Positions 1 to 12,256 of a DNA stretch of 64,000 nt are shown here, one piece after another. The translations under genes and the position numbers were made by a program. Numbering within the stretch: the stretch's first letter is position 1; every line of letters starts with the position of its first letter. The stretch is from positions 8,963,832-9,027,831 of the forward strand of contig JAJLRJ010000013.1 of the NCBI GenBank assembly GCA_024195265.1. The letters are read 5' to 3'. The notes beneath the pieces are model-generated. The model saw only the letters and a list, made by a program, of their open reading frames with translations. It did no database searches and was not told the origin of the DNA. Origin of the DNA: Dendrophyllia cribrosa (taxonomy: Eukaryota; Cnidaria; Anthozoa; Scleractinia; Dendrophylliidae).

Positions 1-131
1 CCCCCAGCATTTTGTCGCCGGTACCCATTTATACACCTGGCTGGAGAGAGTAAACACGACGACAGAGATCAGGCTCGAACAACCCACCTTCAGGTTGAAA
101 GTCCGACGCGCTAACCACAAGACCAACGCGC
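1..131 (-). repeat. tRNA-derived SINE copy, cut by window edge
   Basis: Read on the minus strand, the first 75 nt carry a tRNA-like A box (TGGTTAGCGCGTCGG) and a B-box-like GTTCGAGCC. A body follows (CCAGCCAGGTGTATAAATG, then ACCGGCGACAAAATGCTGG) that recurs at about 5,320 on the plus strand and at 8,525 and 50,750. This is the layout of a Pol III SINE. It lies downstream of the kinase gene and runs off the window. It is not a functional tRNA: the stems do not pair as a cloverleaf. Confidence 0.7.
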
Positions 132-249
132 CTTCTCTTTTTAATGGTAACAATAACTTAAACGAATGAGCTTCCTGACTTATAATTTGCTGAATACATG
201 GGCGTGTTCCACTTGATCGTGATACTGTAACCCTTTCGCTCCCAGAGTC

Positions 250-450
250 AATTATGAAGATATGCAGTGTGGTTCTAACTTTTGAGTCTGTGAACGAAAT
301 CCTATGGTGTGAACATTCAAATGAAACCTATTCGGCAGTACTTTTGCATGGTACAAATTGTTTTGCAATATTTTACAACATGAAATTTGGGATTTTTTCT
401 TGAATTTTGATTTTTGGCACTCGCGCTTTGCCCATGCATGATCCATTTTA
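250..450. repeat. TIR repeat, family A (CTCCCAGAGT ends)
   Basis: This copy begins with accctttcgctcccagagtc and contains the family core (TGTGAACATTCAAATGAAAC, GCAGTACTTTTGCATGG). Other copies lie at 3,567-3,850, 5,840-6,290, 19,735-19,900, 20,690-21,430 and 24,696-25,117. The best copy, at 24,696, shows inverted ends near acccattcactcc and gggaattaaggggtt, so the family is a non-autonomous TIR element. No coding capacity is seen. Confidence 0.6.
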
Positions 451-654
451 AAGGCCCACCTTCACCCAAAATGCTGTGCGCGCCGTGATCTCTTTCTGTG
501 CTGAATTTCGTGTAACACGAAATTCATGCTTGAATGCGTGCAGCAAATAAGATCATGAATATGAACAATGGAGCATTTCAAAACAAAAGCAAACGACCGC
601 AACGTCTTTTGGGTGAAGGTGGTCCTTTAACGAGTATCAATAAAAATTAAAATT

Positions 655-1165
655 AAGGAAGACTTTTTTAATAACCGATGAGGACATTTATGTTTTCATT
701 TTAACGTTTCGATTATTTAACTAAGAATCGTCCTCAGTAAACTGCTGTTTCTGTACATCTTATTTTATTTGATGGGACACTCTGATCGCGTTTACACAAA
801 GCATTTTATGTCCAAACAGGTCTATTTAGAGGCTAAGGGGAAAAACCCGTGAAACAAAATTAAAATTAACTTTTCCAAGCTAACGTTTCGACAATTTGAC
901 TAGGAATCAACCTATTGAAAAACTTTAAATCACTTTAGTTGATTTATTATCTAATTAAAATACTGCACATCTTTGATTGCGTTTACACAAAGCACTTTTC
1001 GTCTACAGGCCTCTCTTTTTAAGACTTTGTGTTCAAATTCATACTTGTTTAATAACCAGCGCAAACATTTACGTTTTCCACGAAAACTAAAACAAACGTT
1101 AATTGATTTATCAATTAATTCATTACTCTTCAACTTTGATTGTGTCTATACAAAGCGGTTTACAT
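655..1165. repeat. Three degenerate tandem units of about 170 bp
   Basis: Three divergent units share the phrase TTTACACAAAGCA(C/T)TTT (near 790, 978 and, more diverged, 1,145) and, in the first two, TAACGTTTCGA(T/C)(T/A)ATTT. Unit length is roughly 150 to 190 bp. The array lies just beyond the last exon of the kinase gene and contains no supported gene. Confidence 0.5.
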
Positions 1166-1231
1166 CATCATAAACCCTCTACTAAAATCAAACGGTAAAA
1201 CGTCCTTATTAAGAAGAAAATACCAGCTTTC

Positions 1232-1237
1232 TTTATT
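1232..1237 (-). promoter_or_regulatory. Candidate poly(A) signal of the kinase gene
   Basis: The minus strand reads AATAAA here, about 61 nt after the TAA stop at 1,298, in an AT-rich context. This is the first good hexamer after the stop. It would give a very short 3' UTR. Not tested against transcripts. Confidence 0.45.
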
Positions 1238-1297
1238 TATCACTACCGGCGTTTCTTACTGTTTCATCGCTTTGAATAAGGAATATTTCTCTGATTT

Positions 1298-1375
1298 TTA
1301 CGCTGAGGAAACATTTTCCACAGGGGCGTTTTCATAATTTGGTTCCAGTCTGTAATCTTCAGGGGCAAGATAGTC
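1298..1375 (-). CDS. Kinase gene exon 21: C-terminal tail and stop
   Basis: Acceptor TTTCAG precedes GAC at 1,375; the exon encodes the last 25 residues and ends with TAA. It has three Tyr sites. Y1517 (YLAP) fits the YxxP type bound by CRK/NCK SH2 domains. Y1523 is in DYRLE. Y1529 (YENA) fits the YxN type bound by Grb2. Motif meaning is established for other receptors; use here is inference. Phase 0 matches exon 20. Confidence 0.85.
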   Translation of the reverse strand, partial: DYLAPEDYRLEPNYENAPVENVSSA

Positions 1376-4300
1376 CTGAAAGAGATTGTTATGCATATAT
1401 TTTTAAAATGATAATGAGATCAAACAGATTACGTTTCATGCAATCCTCCATTAAATGTTCACAATAAAGGGAGTTATTCGCCACTACAGAAACTTCAGGG
1501 AGATTGCGCACTAGCTTTCGGCACTAGGCTTTCTTGGATCGTTTGGGTACCCAGCGTTAGTTGCGATTGGTTGATGATTTTCAAAGGCAACCATTAACCA
1601 ATCATAGTTCATATTGGTCACCATGGTCACCCAAACGATCCCAGAAATCTCAGTACCAAAAGCTGTTGCTCAGTTTCCCCAAAGATTTTGAAGAGGGAAA
1701 TTTAACTACCGTATTGAAAAAAAAAAAATGATCAAGTTATTTTTGTGAGTTTATGGACCAAGCTGAAGGCTAAAAAAAAGAAACCAGTAACAAGGTCGTT
1801 CTATGGGCCTTTATCACGCCCCGCCATTTTGTATAAAAAGATTTACCCCCCAAGCCTCGCAGTGAAAAGGTTGAGAACGAGGTTAAGCAGTGGAAAACAA
1901 AGCACTATATTCTCCTGGGAATCAACATGGCCGCCGCGTGATAAAGGCCCATATTACACGGGTTCTTTATTATTGCTCTTTAGTGAATTTACCGACGATA
2001 TTTTCGTGCCACATTGGTAGCAAATATACAGACAAGAAACACAGGATATGGTTGCTACTTTGCACAAAATAGTTTAAAAACACAACTCGGTGAAGAGAAT
2101 TTCACTTCACTCGGGGAATTAATTTCATGGTGGACAACTTACTGTTTCTTGTTTGAACATTCGATGCAGCTCGTCGCTCAGCTCCTCAAATGTTGGCCTC
2201 TTCTTTGGATTTGCATCCCAGCAACGAAGCATCACAGTGTATCTGTAATTAGTATGTAATTAGTACTGCGCGACTCACTGGCCGGGGGTCGGGAGGGAGG
2301 GGAGGGAGGAAAGGGAGGGGAGGGGAGAGGGAGGTGGGAGAGAGGGGAGGGGGGAGGGAGGGGAGAGGGGGAGGGGGGAGAGAGGGAGGGGGAGGAGGCG
2401 GGGAGGGGGGACGGAGCTATATATAGTATGTTACTGAATCCTGGTTACTCTCCATTTTTAATCGTTAAAAATAACGTTTTGGCACCTTTTAGTGTGTCTA
2501 GTATCAAGTTGAAGGGTACCTTTTAGGGTAAGAAAAAAAAAACGAAAAAGATCTATATCATTGCTTTCAAAATCTTAGTGTAAGTAGAAATTTAAGTATT
2601 GTTCCACATAAGAACGATAGCAAACTTCATTGTTCTGCGGCATTAGCTCTTTCCCACATAGAATATCTTTGATTTCAAGAATAGAGGAGGAGCTGATGGT
2701 TAATAATTATATTTCATTATAAAAATAAAGAAAATCCATTTGCATCAAATAAATTTTAGGAAATGTTCGTGCTTAACCAATCAGAATAGCAGAAGACAAT
2801 AGCTAATAATTTTGCTTCTTTGATGAAGTTTCCCAAATACAATTTCTTTTAAAAATTGTATGTTGTGCGATTGGGTCTCAAATTACTTGAAACCTTAAAA
2901 AAATTAGACAAAATGCACCTTGAACCTTAACTTTTTAGCGGTTTTTGAGTCTAGGCCAATGAGATCACTAGTTGTAACAATGAAAAATATTGACATTCCA
3001 TCGTGTTTGACATTCCATTGCCGTTCAGCGCTATCCTTCTTATGCGGATCATTACGTAAACGATGGTACCTCTCTGGGGATACAATTAAATAGGGGCCAC
3101 GCCCTTATCACGAGATTCTGGTACTAAACTAACCTAAAACCCTTTTTTCATACACAAAATGCTCCGATGCAGTTTTACATTGGGGACCGCTGCTACGAGG
3201 TTCAAACCTTATCCCTTTATACGCTTATTTTGCAGCACTAATATAACAATTTCCCTCGCGTTTTCAAATACTTCGTGTATCCAAAAGGCGATTCTTTTGG
3301 GTGGAGCACCCTCCCCTCTGCCCCTGTCCCCCTCATTATAGCTTACTATAGGGACACCCGGATTACAAATTCACATGTTACTTACAGCCAGTCGGTACAG
3401 TAACGAGGCTTCTCCAATCGACTTCCGGCTTTAATTTTGGTCAGCAACTCACTTACAACCATCCCGGCATATGGAGCACAGCCTGCAAAATAAAGATAAC
3501 GACAGCGTGAATGTTGGCCCGATACATACCTTGTACAGCATAATAAACAGCACCACAGGTAAGTACTCATCGGTAGCTTTCATATGAATGGTCACACTCT
3601 AGGATTTCATCCACAGACTCAAAAGTTAGAACCACCTTGTACAGCATAATAAATAATATTACAGGAAAGTACTGCTCAGTAGCTTTCATTTGAATGGTCA
3701 CACTTTTGGATTTCATCCACAGAACCACCTTGTACAGCATAATAAACAGCACCACAGGAAAGTACTGCTCAGTAGCTTTTATTTGAATGGTCACACTTTA
3801 GGATTTCATCCACAGACTTAAAAGTAAGAGCCACCTTGTACAGAAAAATAAACAATTTATGGGCCAATCTTCAGGTGACGCCTGTATTAAAATTGCAAAA
3901 CAAACAACTTCGCTCCGACGAAGGGCTAGCGCTCGAAACGTCAGCTATTTGAATCTTTTTACGGTGGTCAATTTATCTTATCGACTCAGTCGATAAAACT
4001 AAATTCTCGTGTTTCATCCCCCCACCGACGCAGCACCACAGTTTCTCTAGAAACTAACCCCAAACAACAACAACAACGAGTATCAAAACGTCGTGATTGA
4101 GTATGGATAAATACAGTAGTTAATTAGCCTTCTCACCTCCAGTTTCGAGTTCCCACAAAAGAACACCAAACGACCACCTGATGAACATAAAAAGGATTGT
4201 AAATGTACGGTATTTTAATTAACAGCCAACTGTGATATAATTAAATGTGTGAGAGCCTCGTGTGTGATGTAATTTTATGAGGGGAAAAATTTTGTCGGGG

Positions 4301-7300
4301 AAGGGGGTGGGGCTGAACGTAATTTGCCCGAATAAAACTCGTGACGTCATGTTTATTCGTCACGATGATTCTAACACTCGCTGACATTTAATCTAGTTTT
4401 TTACCACTGTGAACGATCCCAGAAGGAGTCAGCCAGCCAGTCAGTCAGTCAGTCAGTCAGTCAGTCAGTCGGTTAGTCAGTCAGTCAGTTAGTCAGTCAG
4501 TTAGTCAGTCAGCCAGCCAGTCAGTCAGTCAGTCAGTCAGTCAGTCAGTTAGTCAGTCAGTTGGTCAGTCAGTTAGTCAGCCAGTCAGTCAGTCAGTTAG
4601 TCAGTCAGCCAGCCAGTCAGTCTGTCAGTTAGTCAATCACTGCGTTAGACAGACGGTCAGTTTGTCTGTCTGTGAGGTCAGTAATTTGGTATCTCAATCT
4701 GTCAGTTGGTCAAACAATCTGTCTGTCTGTCTGTCAGACAGTCAATCACTCTGCCTAACTGGAACTCCTTCTGATAAAGATCAGCAGATGCGTTGCATTG
4801 CCTTAATAAAAAACAAACAAACAAACTCTTACACATCACTTTGGCTAGTGTAAATGCCTTGCTCGAGAGATTCCACCGCCATCCATTTCGCTGGAAGTTT
4901 CCCCTGAAAAAAAAAGGGACCACATTAACAACACGGATTATTATCGGGCATGTTGGGGTCGCAAAAGCACGTTGAACCGACAACAGTTTATTTTATTTAG
5001 GTATTTACGAGACAACTGCTTCATTGGTTAAAGCTAAAATCTTGAAAAACGTGGGAACACTACGAGCAACTTAGGAAGCTACTACGAAGGTGGTGGAGGC
5101 GCGATGGTGAAGTGTGAAATGGTTAGCCTGTGGAGTGATGTAGTGGTTACCCTGTGGAGTGGTGTAGTGGTTAGCCTGTGTGGTGGTGTAGTGGTTAGCC
5201 TGTGCGGTGAAGTGGTTAGCATGTTGGACATCAGATCTGAAAGTCGGTGGTTTGAGCCTGGTCTCGGCCGTCATGTTGTTTCCTTAGACAAGAAACTTAA
5301 CACCACATTGTCTCTCTCCATCCAGGTGTATAAATGGGTACCGGCGACAAAATACTGGGGTAACCTTGCAATGGACTAGCATCCCATCCAGGGGGGAGTA
5401 GCAATTTTCCTAGTTGCTTCATGCTACAAACCGGGTTAAGCACCGTCCAAGTGGTTTCCCTGTGGCACGTGTGTGACTTTCCCTTTGCCTTACTACGGTC
5501 GAAGGTGAGCTACGTAGTGATTTTAACGTCAAAGCTTACCCCAGACTTCTTCTCGTAAACGTTGTCGGTGTAGATATCACGTGACAGACCAAAATCGGAT
5601 ACTTTAGCCACCATACCCTCGCCGAGAAGTATATTTCTTGCAGCCAGATCTCTGTGAGCGCACTAAATAAATAAACGAACAAATAAATGAGTAAATAAAC
5701 AAATAAAAAAAATATTTACTCTAATAAGCGCGGGATTTATTTTCGCGAATTCTATAGTCCGCATTACGGTATTACTATTCTTTCTGAGCTGGTAAACTGC
5801 TAGCAACGCTTTTCTACAAGATCGTGGTCTGCTGTTGTACAAGGAGGTTCTTACTTTTGAGGCTGTGGATAAACTCCTACAGTGTGACCATTCAACAGAA
5901 AGTTACAGTGGAAGTAAGAGAGTGTCAAAGAGAGTGAAAGAGTACCCAAAAATCAAAATTCAAGAAAAATCCCAAATTTAATTTTGTAAATTATTCAAAA
6001 TCAAATGGTACCATTCAAACGTTCTGCCAAAGAGGTTTCATTTGAATGGTCACATTATAGGATTACGTCCACAGACTCAAAAGTTAGAACAAACGGTTCC
6101 ATGCAAAAGTCACTATAGGATTTCGTCCACAGACTCAAAAGTTAGAACAAATGGCGCCATGCAAAAGTACTGCTGAAGAGGTTTCATTTGAATGGTCACA
6201 CCATAGGATTTCATCCACAGACTCAAAAGTTAGAACTACACTGCATGTTTCCATTATTGACTCTGGGAGTGATTGGACTCTCGGATTGATACTACACCTT
6301 CATTGCTGCGAGATGCTTCATTCCGTCAGCCACGTCACAAGCTATCTTTAATCTCTCCGCGGAACTGATGTCCAAATGGTACTCGTTCATGTCTTCATAA
6401 TTTTGTTTTCTGCGTTCACGAAGGTAGCGAAGAAGACTGCCATGTTCTGCAAATTCCACTAGAATCATCAAAGGTCCTGTCGCGAGAACACTTCGTTAGT
6501 TAAAAAGGTAAAGTCTTATCTCTGTATTGATTGATTGACTGATTGATTAATTTATTATCAATAATAATTTTATTTAACAAGTCAAGTGGTTTATCATCAG
6601 TGGTGGGGCCACCATGTCTTGCAAAATCAAAGGCTCCTATGAGCCAACCCGTGAATACGCACTTATGTCCAGGATTGTCTAAGTGTTAACTATCTTTTTT
6701 GAAATGTAAGGTAAGCATCAGTGTTAGTGTTGTTTTTAGGTTAGGGTAAACGTTTATCTTTACTTAAAAAGCAGAATTTAGCGGACACTCTGTGACGTTT
6801 ATTGTCTGAATTTTTGAAAACAAGTTGAGTAGAAGAGCAAGAGGACACTTTGTGACGCTTATTAAATTTGGCATCTAATTATCTGCAATCCTGGACATAA
6901 CGGTAATACGAAACAACGTTCGAACCCTCTCTTTCCAAGGCGTTTTGCTCTGGTATCGACCCCCCACCCACTGCGTCCAAGTCCCCCCACTCTCCCCTCC
7001 TTTCCAATGCCATCCCCAACCGATGAACCAAGTGACAATTTGCTTATTTTCCCCTGTATGCTATAACTCGTTAAACGCTTCGCGTATTCACGAGTTAAGA
7101 AACAATGCGTGTAAGAAGTAGGCGATAGACAATTATATTGTTGTACCCAATTCAAACCTTTTGGGATTAGAACTCTTTGTTCGTCATATTTCCATATTAA
7201 TGAAGCATTGACATGGAAATTGTATGGAAATATTGTGAACAAAGAATCTTTTTCCCAGAAGGTTTGAATTGGGTACAGCAATGCGTTAGCCGAATTTGTC

Positions 7301-10300
7301 TATGCTCTATTGTTCCGCGGCATTTCGCTTTCCCCACATAAGATCCTTTAGAATGCATCAACCTATGGACAACATGTTTTATAAATAAAATGTACTGGAA
7401 CTTTATTTTAAAGTGATGTTTCTTTTGTGCTACAAGATTTCATCCAATCGTGAAACTCCAAAACAATGGCCAAGAAAGGCTTCTAATTTTACATGTTTCC
7501 CACATAGAATTTTGGTTGCATTAAAACTCAGAATAGTTTTCACTAAAAGGGAATCAATTAGTAAACTAGAGAGAAATAAATGCACTACCTGGTTAAGTTA
7601 TGGTAGATTTTCACGTTTTAGCCAATGAGGTCGACGGTTTCAACAATATCACAATTAACATCTTTCTGCATTCCCTGCCGTTAGGTTGCCTACTTCTTAC
7701 TAGGACCATTACTTAAAAATAAGGCCCGTATTGCGGAAAATATTTGTCAGACGTGAAGCAATTAAAGTGCACCTAACCATCAATTTTTTTCTTTTAATCA
7801 GCTCAATGTACGTTGAAAAGTCGAATAGTGAAATATTTCTTGTTTTTAACGTCGCGTTAGTGAGTTATAGAGATTTGAATTTACAAAATGCTAATTAGAT
7901 GACGTCAAATCAAGACTTTATCATTATTTCTACTTCAATTTACAATACGCAGTTCACAGATTAAGGATAATCAATTTAAGAATACTAAATAAAAACTGTT
8001 AATAGTCAATTGATTTGTAAAAAAAATATTACTTGAAGGTGGAAACAAGTAGTTAAATAATAAACGAGTCTTGATTTGACGTCATCTTATTAACATTTTG
8101 TAAATTCAAACCTCTATAATTCACTAACGCAACGTTAAAAACAAGTAATATTTAACTATTCAACTTTTCAACATACATAGAATTGATTAGGCGAAAACAC
8201 AATTTTGGGGTGAGGTGCATGGAATCATGTGAGTAAAACCCAAATGTGTCAGTTTACGATTTGATGAGGTTAACTTAACACAGCGTATTCGCTCTTATAT
8301 GTTTTGAACACATGGCGCTTTTTTATTATGACAAGGCATCTTACCTCCAATTGAGCATGCGCCGATCAAGTTTACCAGGTTGGGATGATTTCTAACTGAC
8401 GTCATTATCTCCAACTCGTTCAGTAAATCTTTATAATCACTCTCTGTGGCAGTACCTGTGGCGCAAGTTGATGTTAGTTTACAGATAGTTACCTCTCCTT
8501 TCGTACACCTTTGTTACGGAGATAGATGGATGTAATACTGGTCCATGGCAAGGTTAAACACCCCACCCCTCCTGCCAGTATTTTGTCCCACGGTGGCTGG
8601 AGAGAGGTAAATTTTTTGTGTCTATCTACTAACTATTAACTTCATATTCTCATTAAAAAATTCATTAAATCTTTAATATTTCTTAGTTTTCTAAACTTGA
8701 CAAATCTCTCCTCCTTTTCTTTCTCCTATTTCTAAAAATCGAAAACATATTCACAAAACATAACGTAGCATTCATCTACAAACATATGATGGCATTTTTC
8801 GATTCCTTGACACATTAACATAAAACTGATCTCAAGTGACGGAAAAATGGGATTTAGGCGTAGTTCCCCCTAACAAGAGAAGAACTTACGTTTTAACTTC
8901 TTAACAGCGCAATGTGTGATGTGACCGTCATCTTCAGTGAACTCTGCCTTTACTACCATTCCAAACTCGCCTTCTCCAAGAACTTTACCAAGTATGACAC
9001 GGTCACGTGGTATTTCACGCCATGCAAACGAGGCTTGTTGGAATGGCATTGCGCTGGCGCCATTTGGTTCAGCGGCGGGGACTGGGGCGTAACGCTCATG
9101 ACCAAAGGTGACAAATCTTTCGGTAGCAGCGTCTGGTTGGCTTTGCTGTAATTAAAAAGGTTATGTCACCATTTTTAGTGTCGGGCACCATTTACATAGA
9201 AAGAGGATGATCGTAGTGCTAGGATGATCCTAGAAGGTTCATTTGGTTTACTTGCATAAATGCGGCTTCCAGGATCAACTTTTCATTTGGTTTACATGAA
9301 AAAGTCGGCAGGATGGCCCCAGTACCTTTGAGTTCGGCGCGGTTGCAAAGCAAGATGGCGGGCGACAATAACAAAAGCGAAGGCAACCCTGGGGCCCCCG
9401 AGGCCATTTACATGGAGCTAGGATGATCCTAGTACTAGGATTATCCTTCCTCTCAGATAGTATGATCCTAGTGCTCGGATCATCCTACCTCTCAGATAGG
9501 ATGATCCTAGCGCTAGGATGATCCTAGTGCTGGGGCCAAATGCAGCCCTTCGCATGTAAACTGAAAGCATGCAGATAACATGCCGCGCTCGGATAATCCT
9601 ACGTGCTAGGATGATCCTAGCACTAGGATCATCCTCTTTCCATGTAAATAGGGCCTTACATTAAAAAGCCCAAAGATATATTTATATCAGTGAAAACCCC
9701 GAACTAATGGCTCAGTTTTGTTTAAAGTTATTCCACTAGTGCTCTAAGAGTAAAAATAAGTCTCTCGGGCTGCAGATGGCCAGGATGGAAATGGATTGCA
9801 TCTTGAAATAATTGGCGTTTATTGACTTGTATCTTGCAAAACTAGTTAACACTGATCATATTATGGTTGGCTCTTTCTTCGAAAGTTCACTTGATATCAT
9901 CCTGTATACAGCTATTTCAATTAACGTTGTCAGGTGGAAGCTCAAGGCCAAGACCGCAAGGTAGTATGTGTAGTTGTAAATAGCCATGCATAAAAATCCC
10001 ATACTACCTTGCGATCTTGGCGTTAATTGAAATAGCTGTATGACAAAGGTACTAAATTAATTTTGAGGCAGTTGTGACCCAAAAACATCAAAATTCCTCC
10101 GACATAGCTCCTTTGTACAGGGGCGGATCTAGGGGGAGGGTGCAGGGGGTGCCCACCCCCCCCCCTGAGATGACCTAGTCTGCGTTGTTCGCTTTTAAAA
10201 TTTGTTTACGTCACCCTTCAGTTACGTCATTCCGTAGAGGTGCACCCCCTCCTAAGAAAAATCCTGGATCCGCCCCTGTTGTAAGGAAAACATCTTTCTA

Positions 10301-12192
10301 CGGCATATTGCGGGTAGTCCAGCACTTGTCCAAACGATGTCTGTGATTCGCTAAGAAAAAAAATAGATTTGTCCCGCTGGGATAGGGATTAGGGATAGGG
10401 GCATTGTTCAAGTGATATATCAATTATATCGTTCGCCAAATCACAGACATCGTTTGGACAACTACGGGGTCGCCCCATATTCCATCCCTTCAAAATTAAA
10501 ATTTTGTTACCATCAAACTCGTTGGCATAATTACATGGCTTGGGGAAATGGAGGTCTGACACAACACTATGTTTAACAACTGTGAAGGAGAGGACTTCAT
10601 TTTTCCATCTTTAATACAGATTGATTGCTAGTTAGCAGCACAAATTTTGCATCCTTTAGTAGAGATTTAATGAACGATATTCTTGCTTGAAAGAAGTGCA
10701 TATTTAACAGTTATACTGCGAAAGCGAGCGCAATAACGGCCGAGTTGGCTAAAATATGGCGATTTTGCGCAAGGTTGAGCACTTCTACTGTTTTATAATT
10801 CAACACATTGATAGCAAATCACAGTTTTGTAAAAAATTCTTTTGATATTATATATATATCAATGTGTTGAATTATTAGTGTGGGCATGTGTATATACTAA
10901 AGAAATAAAAAAAGCGCCGAGTGCATTATTGAGTTACATAAGCACGCGGGAATTTTTAAAAACACGAGAGAAGTGCAGAGTTGGCTCGTGCTTCTCGTAC
11001 TTCTCGAGTGTTGTTAAAAATTCGCAAGTGCTTATATAATTCAACAATGCACGAGGAACAAGTTTCTTTTATTTCTTTTATAAAATAAAAACGGTTATAA
11101 TGAATCTTACGTCACGCGCGTGCTTTATCGAGTTATAATGAACTCGGTTTAACCAATCATAGCGCGCGCATTTCCTTGAGCATTTTATAATACACACTAA
11201 ATCTTTTAAAAATCCAATCAGAGATCTGATTACGCCTTTTTAAAAATGTTCGATGTAACCACGAAAAATCTTGATTCGTTTTTAACTCGTAGTATCAAGT
11301 TACAACGGGTATTTTGGTGTATAGAGGCTTCTAACTCACCGGTTCCACTATGAGTTGCTGCATGCGCATTCCTTGGGTATTACTTAAAGTTCGCTTTTTC
11401 TTTTGCCATCTTCGGTAAACAAACACCGCCACGATCACCAGTATGACCAACAAAAGAAGAGGAATAACAATGGCTAATGCCAACTTCGCACTACTTGTCT
11501 CTGTAAGATCAATAATTATGAATTGGTTAGCCAACAACAATAGGCCATTTCCGACTTGCCTTTAGCCTCTCTATCAAAGCGAGGCTAGGTGCGAAACCTT
11601 TCATATGAAAATGAGTTTTCATTCACATGCAAATAAAACTTAAACTGATGGAAATACCGTGTATAAATAAAGTTATCTATCTATCTGATAGAGAGGCTAA
11701 AGGCAACTCGGAAATGGACTATTGGATATGCTTTGGTTATAACGTCCCCCCACGGGGGGGGGGGGGGGGGGGGGGTGCGGTAATCCCTGTAATGGTAATG
11801 GGCTATACGGGGATGCTCCGCCCGAAAGAGGTACCTTTTTTAGGTTGGAGGTATATGAAAGGGTCGGGATTTCACGAGTTGAAGTATATGAAAAGGTAGG
11901 GATTTCACGAAGAATAGGAAAGGGTAGCGAAAACACGAGTTGAAGCATAAAAAAGGTAGGGGAAACTGCCATTTAAATATTATAAAACGGGCCTTTCAAA
12001 ATATATCAAACAGACGCACGTAAAGGCTTTATGAAAAGGGGTACCATTTTCAGTGAAAGTGTTATAAAAGGGGTACCATTTTCAATCTGAAAGGTATATG
12101 AAAGGGGTATTTTTTTTTGCCAAAAACGGTATATGAAAGGGTAAGGGTTTGGACCTAAGAGAGGAGCACCCCCGTACAAAACTTTGTTGAGT

Positions 12193-12256
<64 letters not shown>

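Noticed and set aside
1..131. Functional tRNA gene
   Set aside because: A and B boxes present but stems do not pair; the SINE body follows and recurs elsewhere.
8912..9151. Plus-strand frame over exon 13
   Set aside because: Shadow of the kinase N-lobe exon; no splice or start support.
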